DNA from: Glebionis coronaria
Taxonomy: Eukaryota; Streptophyta; Magnoliopsida; Asterales; Asteraceae
Reading direction: 5' to 3'
NCBI GenBank assembly: GCA_025667525.1
Contig: CM046882.1
Location: forward strand, 525,972,618-526,036,617
DNA length: 64,000 bases
The notes below the pieces were generated by a model that had not been told where the DNA came from, made no database searches, and was given only the letters and a program-made list of their open reading frames with translations. Within the stretch, counting starts at the first letter, position 1, and each line of letters begins with the position of its first letter. Shown piece after piece: positions 24,660 through 35,000 of this stretch. Both the position numbers and the translations under genes were made by a program.

Positions 24660-26207
24660 ATAATTAAATATGTTATTGTCTTGGTTTTGTTTCTGCTTTT
24701 AGACGTATTTGAATCTACTTTATAAATGGCTGGGAGGCTTAATTGATAATCAACATATATATTTGAGTTTCGGGGAAAAAAAACACACACTATATATATG
24801 GATCGTTGAACTTTTTATCCATAATCTATAATCTCTAATTAAATTATAAAATATTTAGGACCTTTTATAATTAAATTATAAAATATTTAGCACATTTTAA
24901 AAATAGCAAGACGTTTCAGTAAATTTACTTGTTAAATATAGCAAGTAGTAGATTTCTTTCATATTTTATATATTTTCTAAAAACTTTTTATATCAAACTT
25001 TTATAACAATATATTAAAATAACATTTTTTATTTTAAATTAAAATATCTTTTTTATCTATTTAATAATTTTATAGAATAAGTTCATTAAATTTTCTAAAA
25101 TTTTGTTTTCTTTAATTCAATATCAATGTCGATAAATTTTATTAACTTTCAGTTAATTTTTTTATTTTTAGTATTTCACATTTTTACCCTTTTAATATTA
25201 ATATGAACACGAACTTGATAAATAAAATAGTAACATTTGTTCGCGTTAAAATGATTATGGAATACTCGTTGTCATATTACGTGAGCACAATGCTAGTCAA
25301 CATTTTATACATGTATGTAAACTGGATCCAACTAAACTTTGTTAATGCAGAATAAGAACTTTCTAACAAAGTATTAATATCTCTTATTTTTGTCTCAATA
25401 TGATAAAAAGTTCGAAAATATTTGGATAATCAACGGTCAAGGAAGGAGTTGGGTGTACCTGAAGTATTAGCACGAAACGGTAATAGCAAGGATAATCAAG
25501 TTGTTTAAATTAATACTATTAATCTTACTTTCAGCTTTTTTAATGGTTGAGTACTGTATCTGTTTATAAAACCCAACTTGGCCACCATGCCTCATTTTCT
25601 TTAATTTATTACTACTTGTTTCATCTCGATAGTGGTCAAGGTATCACATGCGTACTACGTACTATGTGTAGAAGTAACTCAAAGTACATATAACTCCTTT
25701 AATACTTGCTTCCATCACCATCAACTAGAATTGTAAAAAGTATCGGAAACTTTTGAATTTAAACAATATGAGTAAACTCGGACCGGTTGAGAGGTGCCAA
25801 GCACAAGGCTTTCAGCTTACTGGCTCCGTGGTAACGTGATCCAACTATCTTTGCATACGAATTCGCGTCAATCAAAGAATCGCCAAACTTCTAAATTAAG
25901 AGCATGTAAAACTTCTAAAAATACTATAGGATGATGCTATTTCAAGAAAACTTATCCGATCCATGTGGAATGCCTATTATTAACTCGTTTTATCTTGTCG
26001 ATGTTAACAAACAAAATAATACACGACTGCATAACGTACAGAAACTCATCGATATATACGCATGCCACTGAACTTTATAAATAAATACGTATATTCGAGT
26101 CGAGCATACACATGAAGATGTTCAAAGATTACAACTGATGATTATGTCATGTTGCATGGGCAGATAAATCAGCCATCATTCGAAATTTTATATGATTCAT
26201 TAGCGAC
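24660..26207. other. AT-rich intergenic region
   Basis: Shared upstream region between divergent TAXI-like copies. Short direct repeats of TTATAAAATATTTAG occur near 24846-24890. No gene, RNA or mobile element was recognised. Confidence 0.5.
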
Positions 26208-26214
26208 TATAAAT
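26208..26214 (+). promoter_or_regulatory. TATA box of the 26279 gene
   Basis: TATAAAT 65 bp upstream of the start codon would put transcription start near 26240 with a leader of about 40 nt. A second TATA-like TTTATAAATAAATA lies near 26075. Use of that one would give a longer leader holding an upstream ATG at 26112. Confidence 0.6.
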
Positions 26215-26278
26215 CACTTGCCATTCTCAAAATTAGGAACACGTCGATGAGACAAATAGAATATACAAACATCTAGCA

Positions 26279-27583
26279 ATGCTTTCGCTTCTACAACTAA
26301 CCATTATCGTTCTAGCCTTCGTATGTCGCAACCATGAAGCGATTGGTGAATTTGTGCCACCATACACTTCCATAGTTGTTCCTGTTACCAAACATACCGA
26401 TGCTGTTAAGCCTCTCTATAGCGTTGAAATCCTGACAAAATATATAAACATGCAATTTATGCATGCACACTTTCTAATTGACATCGATGCTCCTTTCATA
26501 TGGCACGACTGCATCCTGCAATGGAACCCTATTCCGGGAAGTTGTCCTACTAATACTCTTTGCACCTATCCTGTTTCTTGCGAAGAATATCAATGCACGG
26601 ATGTGAGGACTATTTACTCTTACAAGAATCCTTCTTGTCCACCAGTAACAAATAGCTCAACGTTACCTGGTTGGGGATATTGCACGTGTCCGGTTAATAT
26701 AGGGAACCCGATTTCAGGATCATGTAGTCAAGCCCTTCTTAACTATGACGATTTCACTGTGAACACAAGCAATGGTAAAAATATTTTCACAGGATTATAT
26801 GGAGCAAATCCTAACGCTGCATGTGCTTCTACTTCTACATTTCAGTCATTCCCTGCAAATGTTAATGGTGTCATGGCGTTTTCTTCCTCGCCATATGCGT
26901 TACCAGCTTATTTATACCAACCACTTAAAAGATCATTAGCTCTATGTTTGCCTAGCAATCCGTCCACTCCTGGAGTTCTATTTTTCGGAGCTGGCCCTTA
27001 TTATCTCCTTCCCCAATCTGATGTTGACTTAAGGAGTTTACTCTCTTATACTCCTTTATTAAAGTACCCAGGTTCATTCGGATACTTTATAGGTGTCAGT
27101 TCCATTGTAACTAGACGAAGATCCATTGACTTACCCTTGAATAGCACAACCAAGCTTAGTACAATCGAGCCTTACACAGTTCTTAGAACTGACATATATA
27201 ATCGCTTGGTGGATATATTTTCGACCTATACTATTGGAATTCCTCGTGCAAGGCCGGTCACACCTTTTGGACTGTGTTTCAGGACCTTCACCAGATTTAC
27301 TCTGATGCATGTTCCTGATATTGATTTGATTCTGCCGAATGGAATGAAATGGACTATAGCTACTGCTAACTCCGTTAAACAACTTACAAGAGACGTGGCA
27401 TGCTTAGCGTTCGTTGATGGTGGTATGGCAGCTGAACATGCAATCGTTATTGGGACCTTTCAGTTTGAGGATAATTTTCTCGAGTTTGATTTAGAGAATT
27501 CGACTTTCGGGTTTAGTTCATCGTTGTTACGTAGGCAGACTTCTTGTGCTAACTTCAACTTTACACTCATCAATAGCAGTTAA
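26279..27583 (+). CDS. TAXI/EDGP-like secreted aspartic-protease homologue
   Basis: This intact intronless gene encodes 434 residues. Residues 1 to about 22 (MLSLLQLTIIVLAF) are a signal peptide. The rest has the two-lobed pepsin-like fold of the EDGP / basic 7S globulin / TAXI group: N-lobe motif LIDIDAPFIWHDC (68-78), Cys-rich stretch 89-149, GVMAFSSSPYALPA (197-210), LCLPS, GAGPYYLLP (237-245), YTPLLKYP, LSTIEPYTVLRTDIY (293-307), CLAFVDGG (375-382) and FQFEDNFLEFDLENSTFGFSSSLL. The first catalytic triad reads DID instead of DTG and the second catalytic Asp is replaced by Ser-Thr, so proteolysis is not expected. Known relatives bind microbial xylanases or other glycanases, or are seed/wound glycoproteins; the target here is unknown. 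N-glycosylation sites include NSS 126, NST 288, NST 407 and NFT 427. Confidence 0.9.
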   Translation: MLSLLQLTIIVLAFVCRNHEAIGEFVPPYTSIVVPVTKHTDAVKPLYSVEILTKYINMQFMHAHFLIDIDAPFIWHDCILQWNPIPGSCPTNTLCTYPVSCEEYQCTDVRTIYSYKNPSCPPVTNSSTLPGWGYCTCPVNIGNPISGSCSQALLNYDDFTVNTSNGKNIFTGLYGANPNAACASTSTFQSFPANVNGVMAFSSSPYALPAYLYQPLKRSLALCLPSNPSTPGVLFFGAGPYYLLPQSDVDLRSLLSYTPLLKYPGSFGYFIGVSSIVTRRRSIDLPLNSTTKLSTIEPYTVLRTDIYNRLVDIFSTYTIGIPRARPVTPFGLCFRTFTRFTLMHVPDIDLILPNGMKWTIATANSVKQLTRDVACLAFVDGGMAAEHAIVIGTFQFEDNFLEFDLENSTFGFSSSLLRRQTSCANFNFTLINSS

Positions 27584-27641
27584 ATCAGTTCCATAAAATC
27601 ATATGTCATCAGCTGGATATGGATGGCAACTTAGCCTTCCT

Positions 27642-27647
27642 AATAAA
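27642..27647 (+). terminator. Poly(A) signal of the 26279 gene
   Basis: AATAAA 59 bp after the stop codon in the context CCTTCCTAATAAA, conserved with the signal at 23222-23227. Confidence 0.6.
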
Positions 27648-27981
27648 CATCTTACTTCAATCTTTGCCTTCAGAATTTGTCTTTCCAATACGTAGTTGAA
27701 TAAACAACTTTTTTGTTGGTTGATCCTTGTTTAGTATTTAGTTTAATTTTGTTCAAAAAAATTAACCCTAAAACAAAGTACTATCGTCTATTTTGCCAAC
27801 ACCACCAAATGAAAAACATATACAATAAAAAATTTTAACAGATGATATATGAACTAATAAGGTGAAACTGTAACTACTATTTCATGGATACACATACATC
27901 GAAAAAGATTGCCCAATCTCGACTACTTATTAGTACAATAAACTGAATTTGCGCGGTTAACTATTGACTATTCGAACAGTT

Positions 27982-29319
27982 TCAACTGTTATTAGTGAGT
28001 GTATAGTTGAAGTTTGAACAAGAGGTCTGCTTACGCAATAATGACGAACTAAAACCAAAACGCGAATTCACATTATCAAACACCACTAAGTTATCCTCAA
28101 GCTGAAACGTTCCAATCATGATTGCAGGCTCACTTTTTACACCACCATCAACGAACGCAAGACATGCCACGTATTGTGTTATTTGCTTGATCGAGTTAGT
28201 TGTGGATATAGTCCAATTCTTCCCATCTTGGAGGCTTAAATCAATGCCAGGAACCTTCAGAGTAACTGTGCCATTATATTTGGATGTTCTGAAACAAAGG
28301 CCAAACGGTGCGATTGCCTTTGCAGGAGGGATCTTTTTCGTAACCTTCGAAAACCTCCTAACGACATTATTATAGATGTCGGTTCTAAGGGTGGTGTAAG
28401 GATCAGTTGTACTAAGCTTTGTGGTGGTATTTGTGGGAATTTTGATTGATCTATTTTTAATGACAATGGCATTGACACGGATAAAGTATCCAATAGAATC
28501 TGGTTGTTTTAGCAACGGAGTATAAGAAAGGTAATTCGTGACATCAACATTCGACTGAGGAAGAAAGTAATAAGGACCATTTCCTACAAACAGAACTCCA
28601 CGACCAGATAACCTGCTAGGTAAACATATAGCTATTGTTTTTGTAATGGTATACATATAATTACGCATAGAAGTTTGGAAAATATAACGAGATGTTTGGA
28701 AAGCATAAGGAGCTGTCGAAAGAGCCATGACACCAGTAACGTTAGCAGGGAATGATTTGAACGAGGTAGAAGTAGCACAAGAAGCATATTGGTAAGCAGT
28801 TTCCACTTGTGTAAAAACTTGTCTACCTTTACTTGTGTGCATCATGAAAGAGTCAGAATTAGCATAAGCAAGACCACACGATCCTGTAACAGGATCGAGT
28901 ACATTAACCGGACATGTACAACTTCCCATATCAGGTGGGCTAGGAATGTTAGTTATCAATGGGCAAGAAGGATTATCCTGCAAAGCCCTGCATGGGTCTT
29001 CATTGCATGGAAGTGGCTGTCTGCAGATCTTTCCGTTACGACAAAAAGGATCTCTATATGCTATAGTACCGTTTTTCAAGATGCATGCATGATATGTAAG
29101 AGGAGCATCGATGTCGATAAGGAAGTTTTCATGGTAATTAGGACCCTGTATGAATGATGATATGGTTTGAACGCTATAGAGAGGCTTAGCCGCATCGGTA
29201 TGTTTCCTTATCGGAGCAACCAGGGAGGTATAAGTGGTTGGTACAAATTGAGATACTGCTTCATGCTGATGAGAAATGAAAGCTAGAAAGATTAGGATTA
29301 TTTGGGTAAGGGAAACCAT
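27982..29319 (-). CDS. TAXI/EDGP-like secreted aspartic-protease homologue
   Basis: The intact intronless ORF opens at 29358, but I place the start at the internal Met at 29319 (445 residues). That Met begins MVSLTQIILIFLAF, aligned with the signal peptides of the paralogues, and the TATA box at 29371-29378 would otherwise sit only 13 bp from the ATG. The mature protein keeps the TAXI-type landmarks: FLIDIDAPLTYHAC, GVMALSTAPYAFQT, ICLPS, GNGPYYFLPQ, LSTTDPYTTLRTDIY, CLAFVDGG, FQLEDN and FGFSSSLL. Catalytic Gly of the first motif and the second Asp are absent. The WHDC of the paralogues is YHAC here, and the Cys-rich segment differs (NGKICRQPLPC), so this copy is the most diverged and may recognise a different partner. 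Its stop faces that of the 26279 gene across 398 bp. Confidence 0.88.
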   Translation of the reverse strand: MVSLTQIILIFLAFISHQHEAVSQFVPTTYTSLVAPIRKHTDAAKPLYSVQTISSFIQGPNYHENFLIDIDAPLTYHACILKNGTIAYRDPFCRNGKICRQPLPCNEDPCRALQDNPSCPLITNIPSPPDMGSCTCPVNVLDPVTGSCGLAYANSDSFMMHTSKGRQVFTQVETAYQYASCATSTSFKSFPANVTGVMALSTAPYAFQTSRYIFQTSMRNYMYTITKTIAICLPSRLSGRGVLFVGNGPYYFLPQSNVDVTNYLSYTPLLKQPDSIGYFIRVNAIVIKNRSIKIPTNTTTKLSTTDPYTTLRTDIYNNVVRRFSKVTKKIPPAKAIAPFGLCFRTSKYNGTVTLKVPGIDLSLQDGKNWTISTTNSIKQITQYVACLAFVDGGVKSEPAIMIGTFQLEDNLVVFDNVNSRFGFSSSLLRKQTSCSNFNYTLTNNS

Positions 29320-29370
29320 TCTTGAATGCTTGTATAGTTTGAACTCTACTTTTAGCAAGCAAATCTTGCT

Positions 29371-29378
29371 TATTTATA
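29371..29378 (-). promoter_or_regulatory. TATA box of the 27982-29319 gene
   Basis: TATAAATA on the minus strand, 52-59 bp upstream of the chosen start at 29319. The position argues against initiation at 29358. Confidence 0.6.
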
Positions 29379-29399
29379 TGCATACGTCAAAGCCTTTGA

Positions 29400-29990
29400 A
29401 TCGAGTCTCTCTCTGGATATATTTAAAAGTCAACTGCTAATGGTTTAGTTATAAGATAAACTTAAGCATCTGTAACTATGGATTGAGATCTGCTTGGCAT
29501 TAGAATTATGAGAAAAAATCTATTCAAGTAAAGAAGACTTAGAGAGCTTTGACCATACTGAAAAAGTCAATGGTCAAATAAGAAGCAGTGTAGATGTCCT
29601 TACGGCCATATGAAAGGATAATACGATCCACATAAAAGGCCAATGGGTAACGTAGGAAAGGTACTTCTGTTGTGTTTAAGGTAGCATAAGCTTAATGGTT
29701 GCAAGATATAATTTTTACAATTAAGAGTAAGAAAAGTCAATCTAGCCATGCAACTTAACATGGCATCCTGATATATAACATGGCATCCTCATATAGTGTT
29801 ATAAATAACGTGAGACGTGATGTTTCGGTATGAGCCAAACCTTAAGCTTTAGCATGAAGTGTGGCGGCAGAGTTTTAATGAAAGCATGACTTAAGGCGTT
29901 AATATACATTTATAAATTTTTTATTTAAGTTTATTTGAATACCAAACTTATGTAAAATATGGGGATTCATCCTCACTCTCTATCTCCTTA
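29400..29990. other. Intergenic, nothing recognised
   Basis: AT-rich spacer between the 29319 gene and the foldback-like element. It has a small duplication of ACATGGCATCCT near 29760-29790. No gene was found. Confidence 0.5.
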
Positions 29991-30629
29991 CTATATAATA
30001 ACTGGGATTAAATCCTCTACACTACAGGGTATTTTCGTCATTTCACCCATCCAATATATAAACATTTTTTCTCCTTTCTTTCTCATAAAAACACATACAC
30101 ACAACGTATGTACATTCTCTCTCTACCCGATCTAGTTTCTTTCTCTAAAATTGAAGCGTATAATTAGAAATCTGTCACGAACATCATCATTAATCTATCA
30201 CGAATCAATTAATTAGATCAGTTAATTAACACGATTTCATATCAGATTTGTAAATAATATATTCTTATTTTTTTAGATTATTTGAATTTGAATAAGCTTA
30301 TTAATATATTATCATTAGCTTATTTTGAACGAAATATTCTGATTGATAGTTCTTATTTTGATTGAATTACTCCGATTGATTGTTCTTATTTTGATCGAAT
30401 TATTTTAATTAGCTTTTAATAATGTGATTTGTGTGAATAAGCTTATTTGTTTGAATAAGATTTTGAATTAGATGAAATTTATAAATAATCTTGTGAATTA
30501 GATAGGAGTTATGTGAATAAGCTTACAAATTATATGAGAGTTATGAATTAGCTAGCTTATTTGCTTATTTTGACGAATCATAAGGTATTTTATGTAAGTT
30601 GAATTAAGTTTGTTGACATGAGCTGAAAT

Positions 30630-31385
30630 AAGCTTGATATCTCATATATGATAGTAATATCATATATGATATATCATCAGTTATCATATATGATATAAAT
30701 ATCATTTATGATATACCAAACAAACCATAAGAAAAAACAGACTTTGTCTGAGTATTTTTTAGAAATTGAATATAAAATCTTGAAACATGTCTTCTATCAT
30801 ATATATGAGTAATTTATTTTGGTGTTAAAATGTTGCATAATATGTTTTTTTTCTTTTATAAATGCAGTCAGACAGAGATGGTGTGATTGTCCGATTTGGA
30901 GCAAACCAGATAAGGATGTTGATTATAACAAGAGGATGTGCATGGATATGTTTTGTGGATCAAGATGGAGTAGACGTTATTCATGAATTCATCATTTGAT
31001 AATCTGTTTTAAGAATAGTTTATTGTTGAAAAACGAGTAGTTTCAATTATAATATTTTTGCATCTTTTGATTATGTATAAATTGTTATCATATATGATAT
31101 CAGATGTATCATATATGATTTTATAATAGGTTACATTATGTTTAATTATCATATATGATACTGCTTAAAAAGTACTACTTTTTTTTAACAAGTGTTTATT
31201 TATTAATTAAGGAGATCCTTTGTTGTAAGCATGAATTCACCAAATCTTTTGTTCAATCTATCAAACTTTTTTTAGTATCATATATGATAATGCATTATCA
31301 TATATGGTAATGCAATATCATATAAGACAGGATTTAAGAGTTACACGTATTATCATATATGATAGTTCATTATCATATATATAAT
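30630..31385. repeat. ATCATATATGAT palindrome cluster (left)
   Basis: The 12-bp palindrome ATCATATATGAT and close variants occur about a dozen times at 30636-30710, 30795, 31085-31155 and 31275-31385. Related copies lie beyond the copia insertion at 38030-38260. Confidence 0.75.
30868..30998 (+). pseudogene. Possible terminal exon in the foldback element
   Basis: TTTATAAATGCAG ending at 30868 looks like a splice acceptor. Two frames after it stay open for about 40 codons, one reading DGVIVRFGANQIRMLIITRG to TGA at about 30998 and one Cys-rich (RWCDCPIW, MCMDMFCGSRW). No family was recognised; it could be a captured exon or chance. Confidence 0.25.
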
Positions 31386-31586
31386 ATTGATAAAAAAGGT
31401 AAAAACGATGCTCCAAATGATAAAAACATCAACAAAATAGGCATATTATCCAAAACTTACATCCGCAAATGTTTCTCTATTTTCATATTCAACAAAAAAC
31501 TCAGTGAGTTAGTAGCACTACAAAGTTAAAGCATTACAACATTATACACAAATTATTAAAATATAAACAAGTCAAAATGGCTAAAA

Positions 31587-31591
31587 CAATG
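31587..31591. repeat. Target site duplication of intact copia, left
   Basis: CAATG directly before the left LTR, repeated exactly at 37820-37824 directly after the right LTR. Five bases is the copia norm. Confidence 0.92.
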
Positions 31592-32032
31592 TGTGAAAAT
31601 AATAACACCACAACGATTATGCACTCAACCAACCACCCCTTGTGCTTTTATTAACAACAATACGAATCAGATAGTCCCCAAATGGGTGCTATCAACATAC
31701 AAAAGAGAAGGTTGTCCCCAAACGGATGCAACCTGATAATACAAGATCAAAACAACCTAAACTACACCTAAACTATTAGAATCAAACGTTCAAACGTTTA
31801 CATCTTTTTATTTTAGAGAGAAGGAAAAAGAAGAGAGAAAAACGGCAGATGAAGAATATGTGAAACCCTAACAAATGAAGCGTGATGTGTATATATGCTC
31901 ATCCAAGAATGGTAGGTTGCCACATCCAGTCCTTGCATAAACAAAAACAAACAAAAAAGGAAGGACAAAGGTAGTTACACAAGTAACCCTTATAGTTAGA
32001 AAAAGATTACAAGTAAAGTCCAATATCCAACA
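31592..32032 (-). repeat. Copia 3' LTR
   Basis: 441 bp. On the plus strand it starts TGTGAAAATAATAACACC and ends TATCCAACA. In element orientation it begins TGTTGGATATT. It is a near-identical match to 37380-37819. Confidence 0.95.
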
Positions 32033-32043
32033 CCCCTCCTCAA
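32033..32043 (-). other. Copia polypurine tract
   Basis: On the minus strand TTGAGGAGGGG abuts the 3' LTR. It is the expected primer for plus-strand DNA synthesis and overlaps the last codons of gag-pol. Confidence 0.8.
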
Positions 32044-35000
32044 GCTTTTTCGCCGAACAAGTTACTCATGTTCAGTAACTGAACCATTTTGTTATGCTGA
32101 TAAGATCCCAAACCTTTAGTCAAAATGTCAGCAGTTTGATTATCAGTATCAATCTTAACAGTTTTAATCAAACCTGAGGCCACTTTTTCTCTGATAAGAT
32201 GCACATCAAGATCAAAATGTTTGGTTTTTTCATGCATAATAGGATTGACAGCAATCTGAATAGCAGAGCTATTATCACAAAATAGAAGAGCAGGAATAGC
32301 ATTAACAATGTTCAGATCCTTAAGGATCTTGACAAGCCACATAACCTCACAAGTAACAGAAGCCATAGCTCTGTATTCTGCTTCAGCAGAGGATCTGGAC
32401 AGAGTGCTTTGTTTCTTGCTTTTCCAAGAAACCAGATTACCACCCACAAACACACAATAACCAATAACAGATCTCCTGGTAAGTTTACACTTAGCCCAGT
32501 CAGAATCAGCATAAGCTTTTATAAGACTACAACCATTAGTCTTATTGAAGTTAAGACCAGTACCAGGACCACACTTTAGGTATCTAAGAACTCTAAAGGC
32601 AGCCTCAAGATGAGACTGAAGAGGAGCATGCATATGCTGACTCAAACAGTGAACAGAATATGAAATGTCAGGTCTAGTGTTGCATAGATAAATCAATGTT
32701 CCCACAAGTTTTTGATAGACAGTGATATTGTTAAGATACTTGTCATCAAGAGATTCCTTATGATTAAGAATCCCATTTTCAGGCATAGGTGTGTTAACAG
32801 GTTTACAAGCAAGAAGGCCATACTCATGTAATAATTCAATACAGTACTTTCTTTGATTTATACTCACACCATTTTGAGTTCTCAACACTTCAATACCAAG
32901 AAAGTATTTAAGATCTCCAAGATCTTTGATTTTGAATTTCTTATTGAGAAGATCCTTAACTTTATCTATTTCATACAAATTGTTGCCAGTTAACACAATG
33001 TCATCAACATAAACAAGCAAGGCAATGAAAACATTATCACTGCTTTTAACAAACAAGGAATAGTCATTTTGACTTTGTCTAAAACCAGATTCACAAAGAA
33101 CTTCAACAAGCTTTTTATTCCATTGTCTAGGAGCTTGTTTTAAACCATAAATTTTTTTTTTCAATTTGCAAACTCTTTTTTCATTCTTATCAAAAAAACC
33201 AGGAGGTGGAATCATATAGACATCTTCATCAAGTTCACCAAACAAGAAGGCATTGTTAACATCTAGCTGAAATAAGTTCCAACCTTTTTGAACTGCTAGA
33301 TTGATCAAGATTCTAACAGTCCCCATTCTAACAGTTGGGCTAAAAATTTCATCATAGTCAATGCCCTCTTTTTGACCACAACCCTTAGCAACAAGCCTAG
33401 CCTTGTATCTCTCAATCTCACCATCAGATTTGTACTTAATCTTATAGACCCATTTGCTAGCAATGGCCTTTCTATGTGGAGGCAAGTGAGTAAGGGTCCA
33501 AGTATCATTCAGATAAAGGGCTTCCATTTCACTATTCATAGCTTGGACCCAATTAAAGTCTTTGATAGCCTCACTAAAACAACTAGGTTCATAAGTCTTG
33601 TTTAAATTAGAGATAAAACAAGCATTATAAGCAGAAAGCCTAGTATGATTAGCAAATCTATTCAAACCATATTTAACCTTGTTGTCAAGAACAAACTCAT
33701 TGAGTTTAGCAGGTAACTTAGAGGTCCTATTGGACCTTCTAACAGAAGGTTCAGTATCCTCATCAATTGTACCAAGACTGGCATCAAACATTAGAGTAGG
33801 AACCTGATTTTGACAAGAGTTGTTGCCCTCAGAACTGGTTGTTTCACCTAATGATGAAGCAGTATGAATACAATCAGATGACTGCTCCTCTGCAGTATCA
33901 TCGGAGTGTTCTATATTTACCTCCTCTGCTTCATCAGGTGACCCCCTTCCATCATCATAGGGACTTTGGTCATTTTGATCATCTGACTCACAAAAATTGA
34001 AAAAGTTTTTATTTTCAAAATCATTTTTATCAAAAACTGAAAGAGGCTGTTGAACAGCTTTTATCTTATAAGGAAAAATGGACTCATAAAACTTGACATC
34101 TCTAGAAAAAAGGTAACTTTTATTACTTAAACTAAGTAGCTTATAAGCTTTCTTGGAGGAAGAGTAACCAACTAAAACACATTTTTCAGATCTTGAAGAC
34201 AATTTATCGTTATTATTTAAAACTGTTGAAAAACAAAGACAACCAAATGACCGTAAATGGGAAAGGGAAGGTTCTCTCTTATAAAGCATACAAAAAGGTG
34301 ATTTACCAGCAAGGACAGAAGATGGGAGCCTGTTAATGAGGTAAGCAGCAGTAAGCACACAATCAGACCAGAAACACAAAGGAAGACCACCTTGGAAAAG
34401 TAAACTTCTAGCCACATTAAGGAGAAGCCCGTGCTTTCTCTCAGCAATCCCATTTTGCTGAGGAGTGTAAGCACAAGAGGTCTGATGTATAATGCCTTTT
34501 TCTTTGAAAAACAGGTTCATTTTTTGGTTAACAAACTCAGTCCCATTATCAGATCTTATGATCTTGATTTTTTTAAGAAACTGATTAGAAATAAGATTGT
34601 AATATTCCACCACAAAATCAAAAACCTCATCTTTAGTTTTAATGAGATAAATCCACACAGCCCTGCTGTAATCATCAACAATGGTCAAAAAATACCTGAA
34701 ACCTTCTCTTGTAGTGACCTTGTAAGGACCCCACAAGTCCAGGTGTATAAGATCACCTAAACTAGAGGAAACATGGTCACTCAAAGGGAAAGGTTCCCTG
34801 GTCTGTTTAGAAAAATGACATACATCACAAGGTTCATTATGGTCAGGTTTGGTAAGCTTCAAAGAGTGTTTGAGAACACTTAGAACTTGGTCAGAGGGAT
34901 GACCAAGCCTGTTGTGCCAGACACTTTTGGACACATGACAACACATAATGGAATAGTTACTTTTAAACTTAGGGGTTTTACAATCAATGTCAAACAAGTA

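Noticed and set aside
29319..29358. Upstream Met at 29358 as the start of the TAXI-like gene
   Set aside because: It adds 13 residues before the signal peptide and lies only 13 bp from the TATA box; the Met at 29319 aligns with all paralogues.
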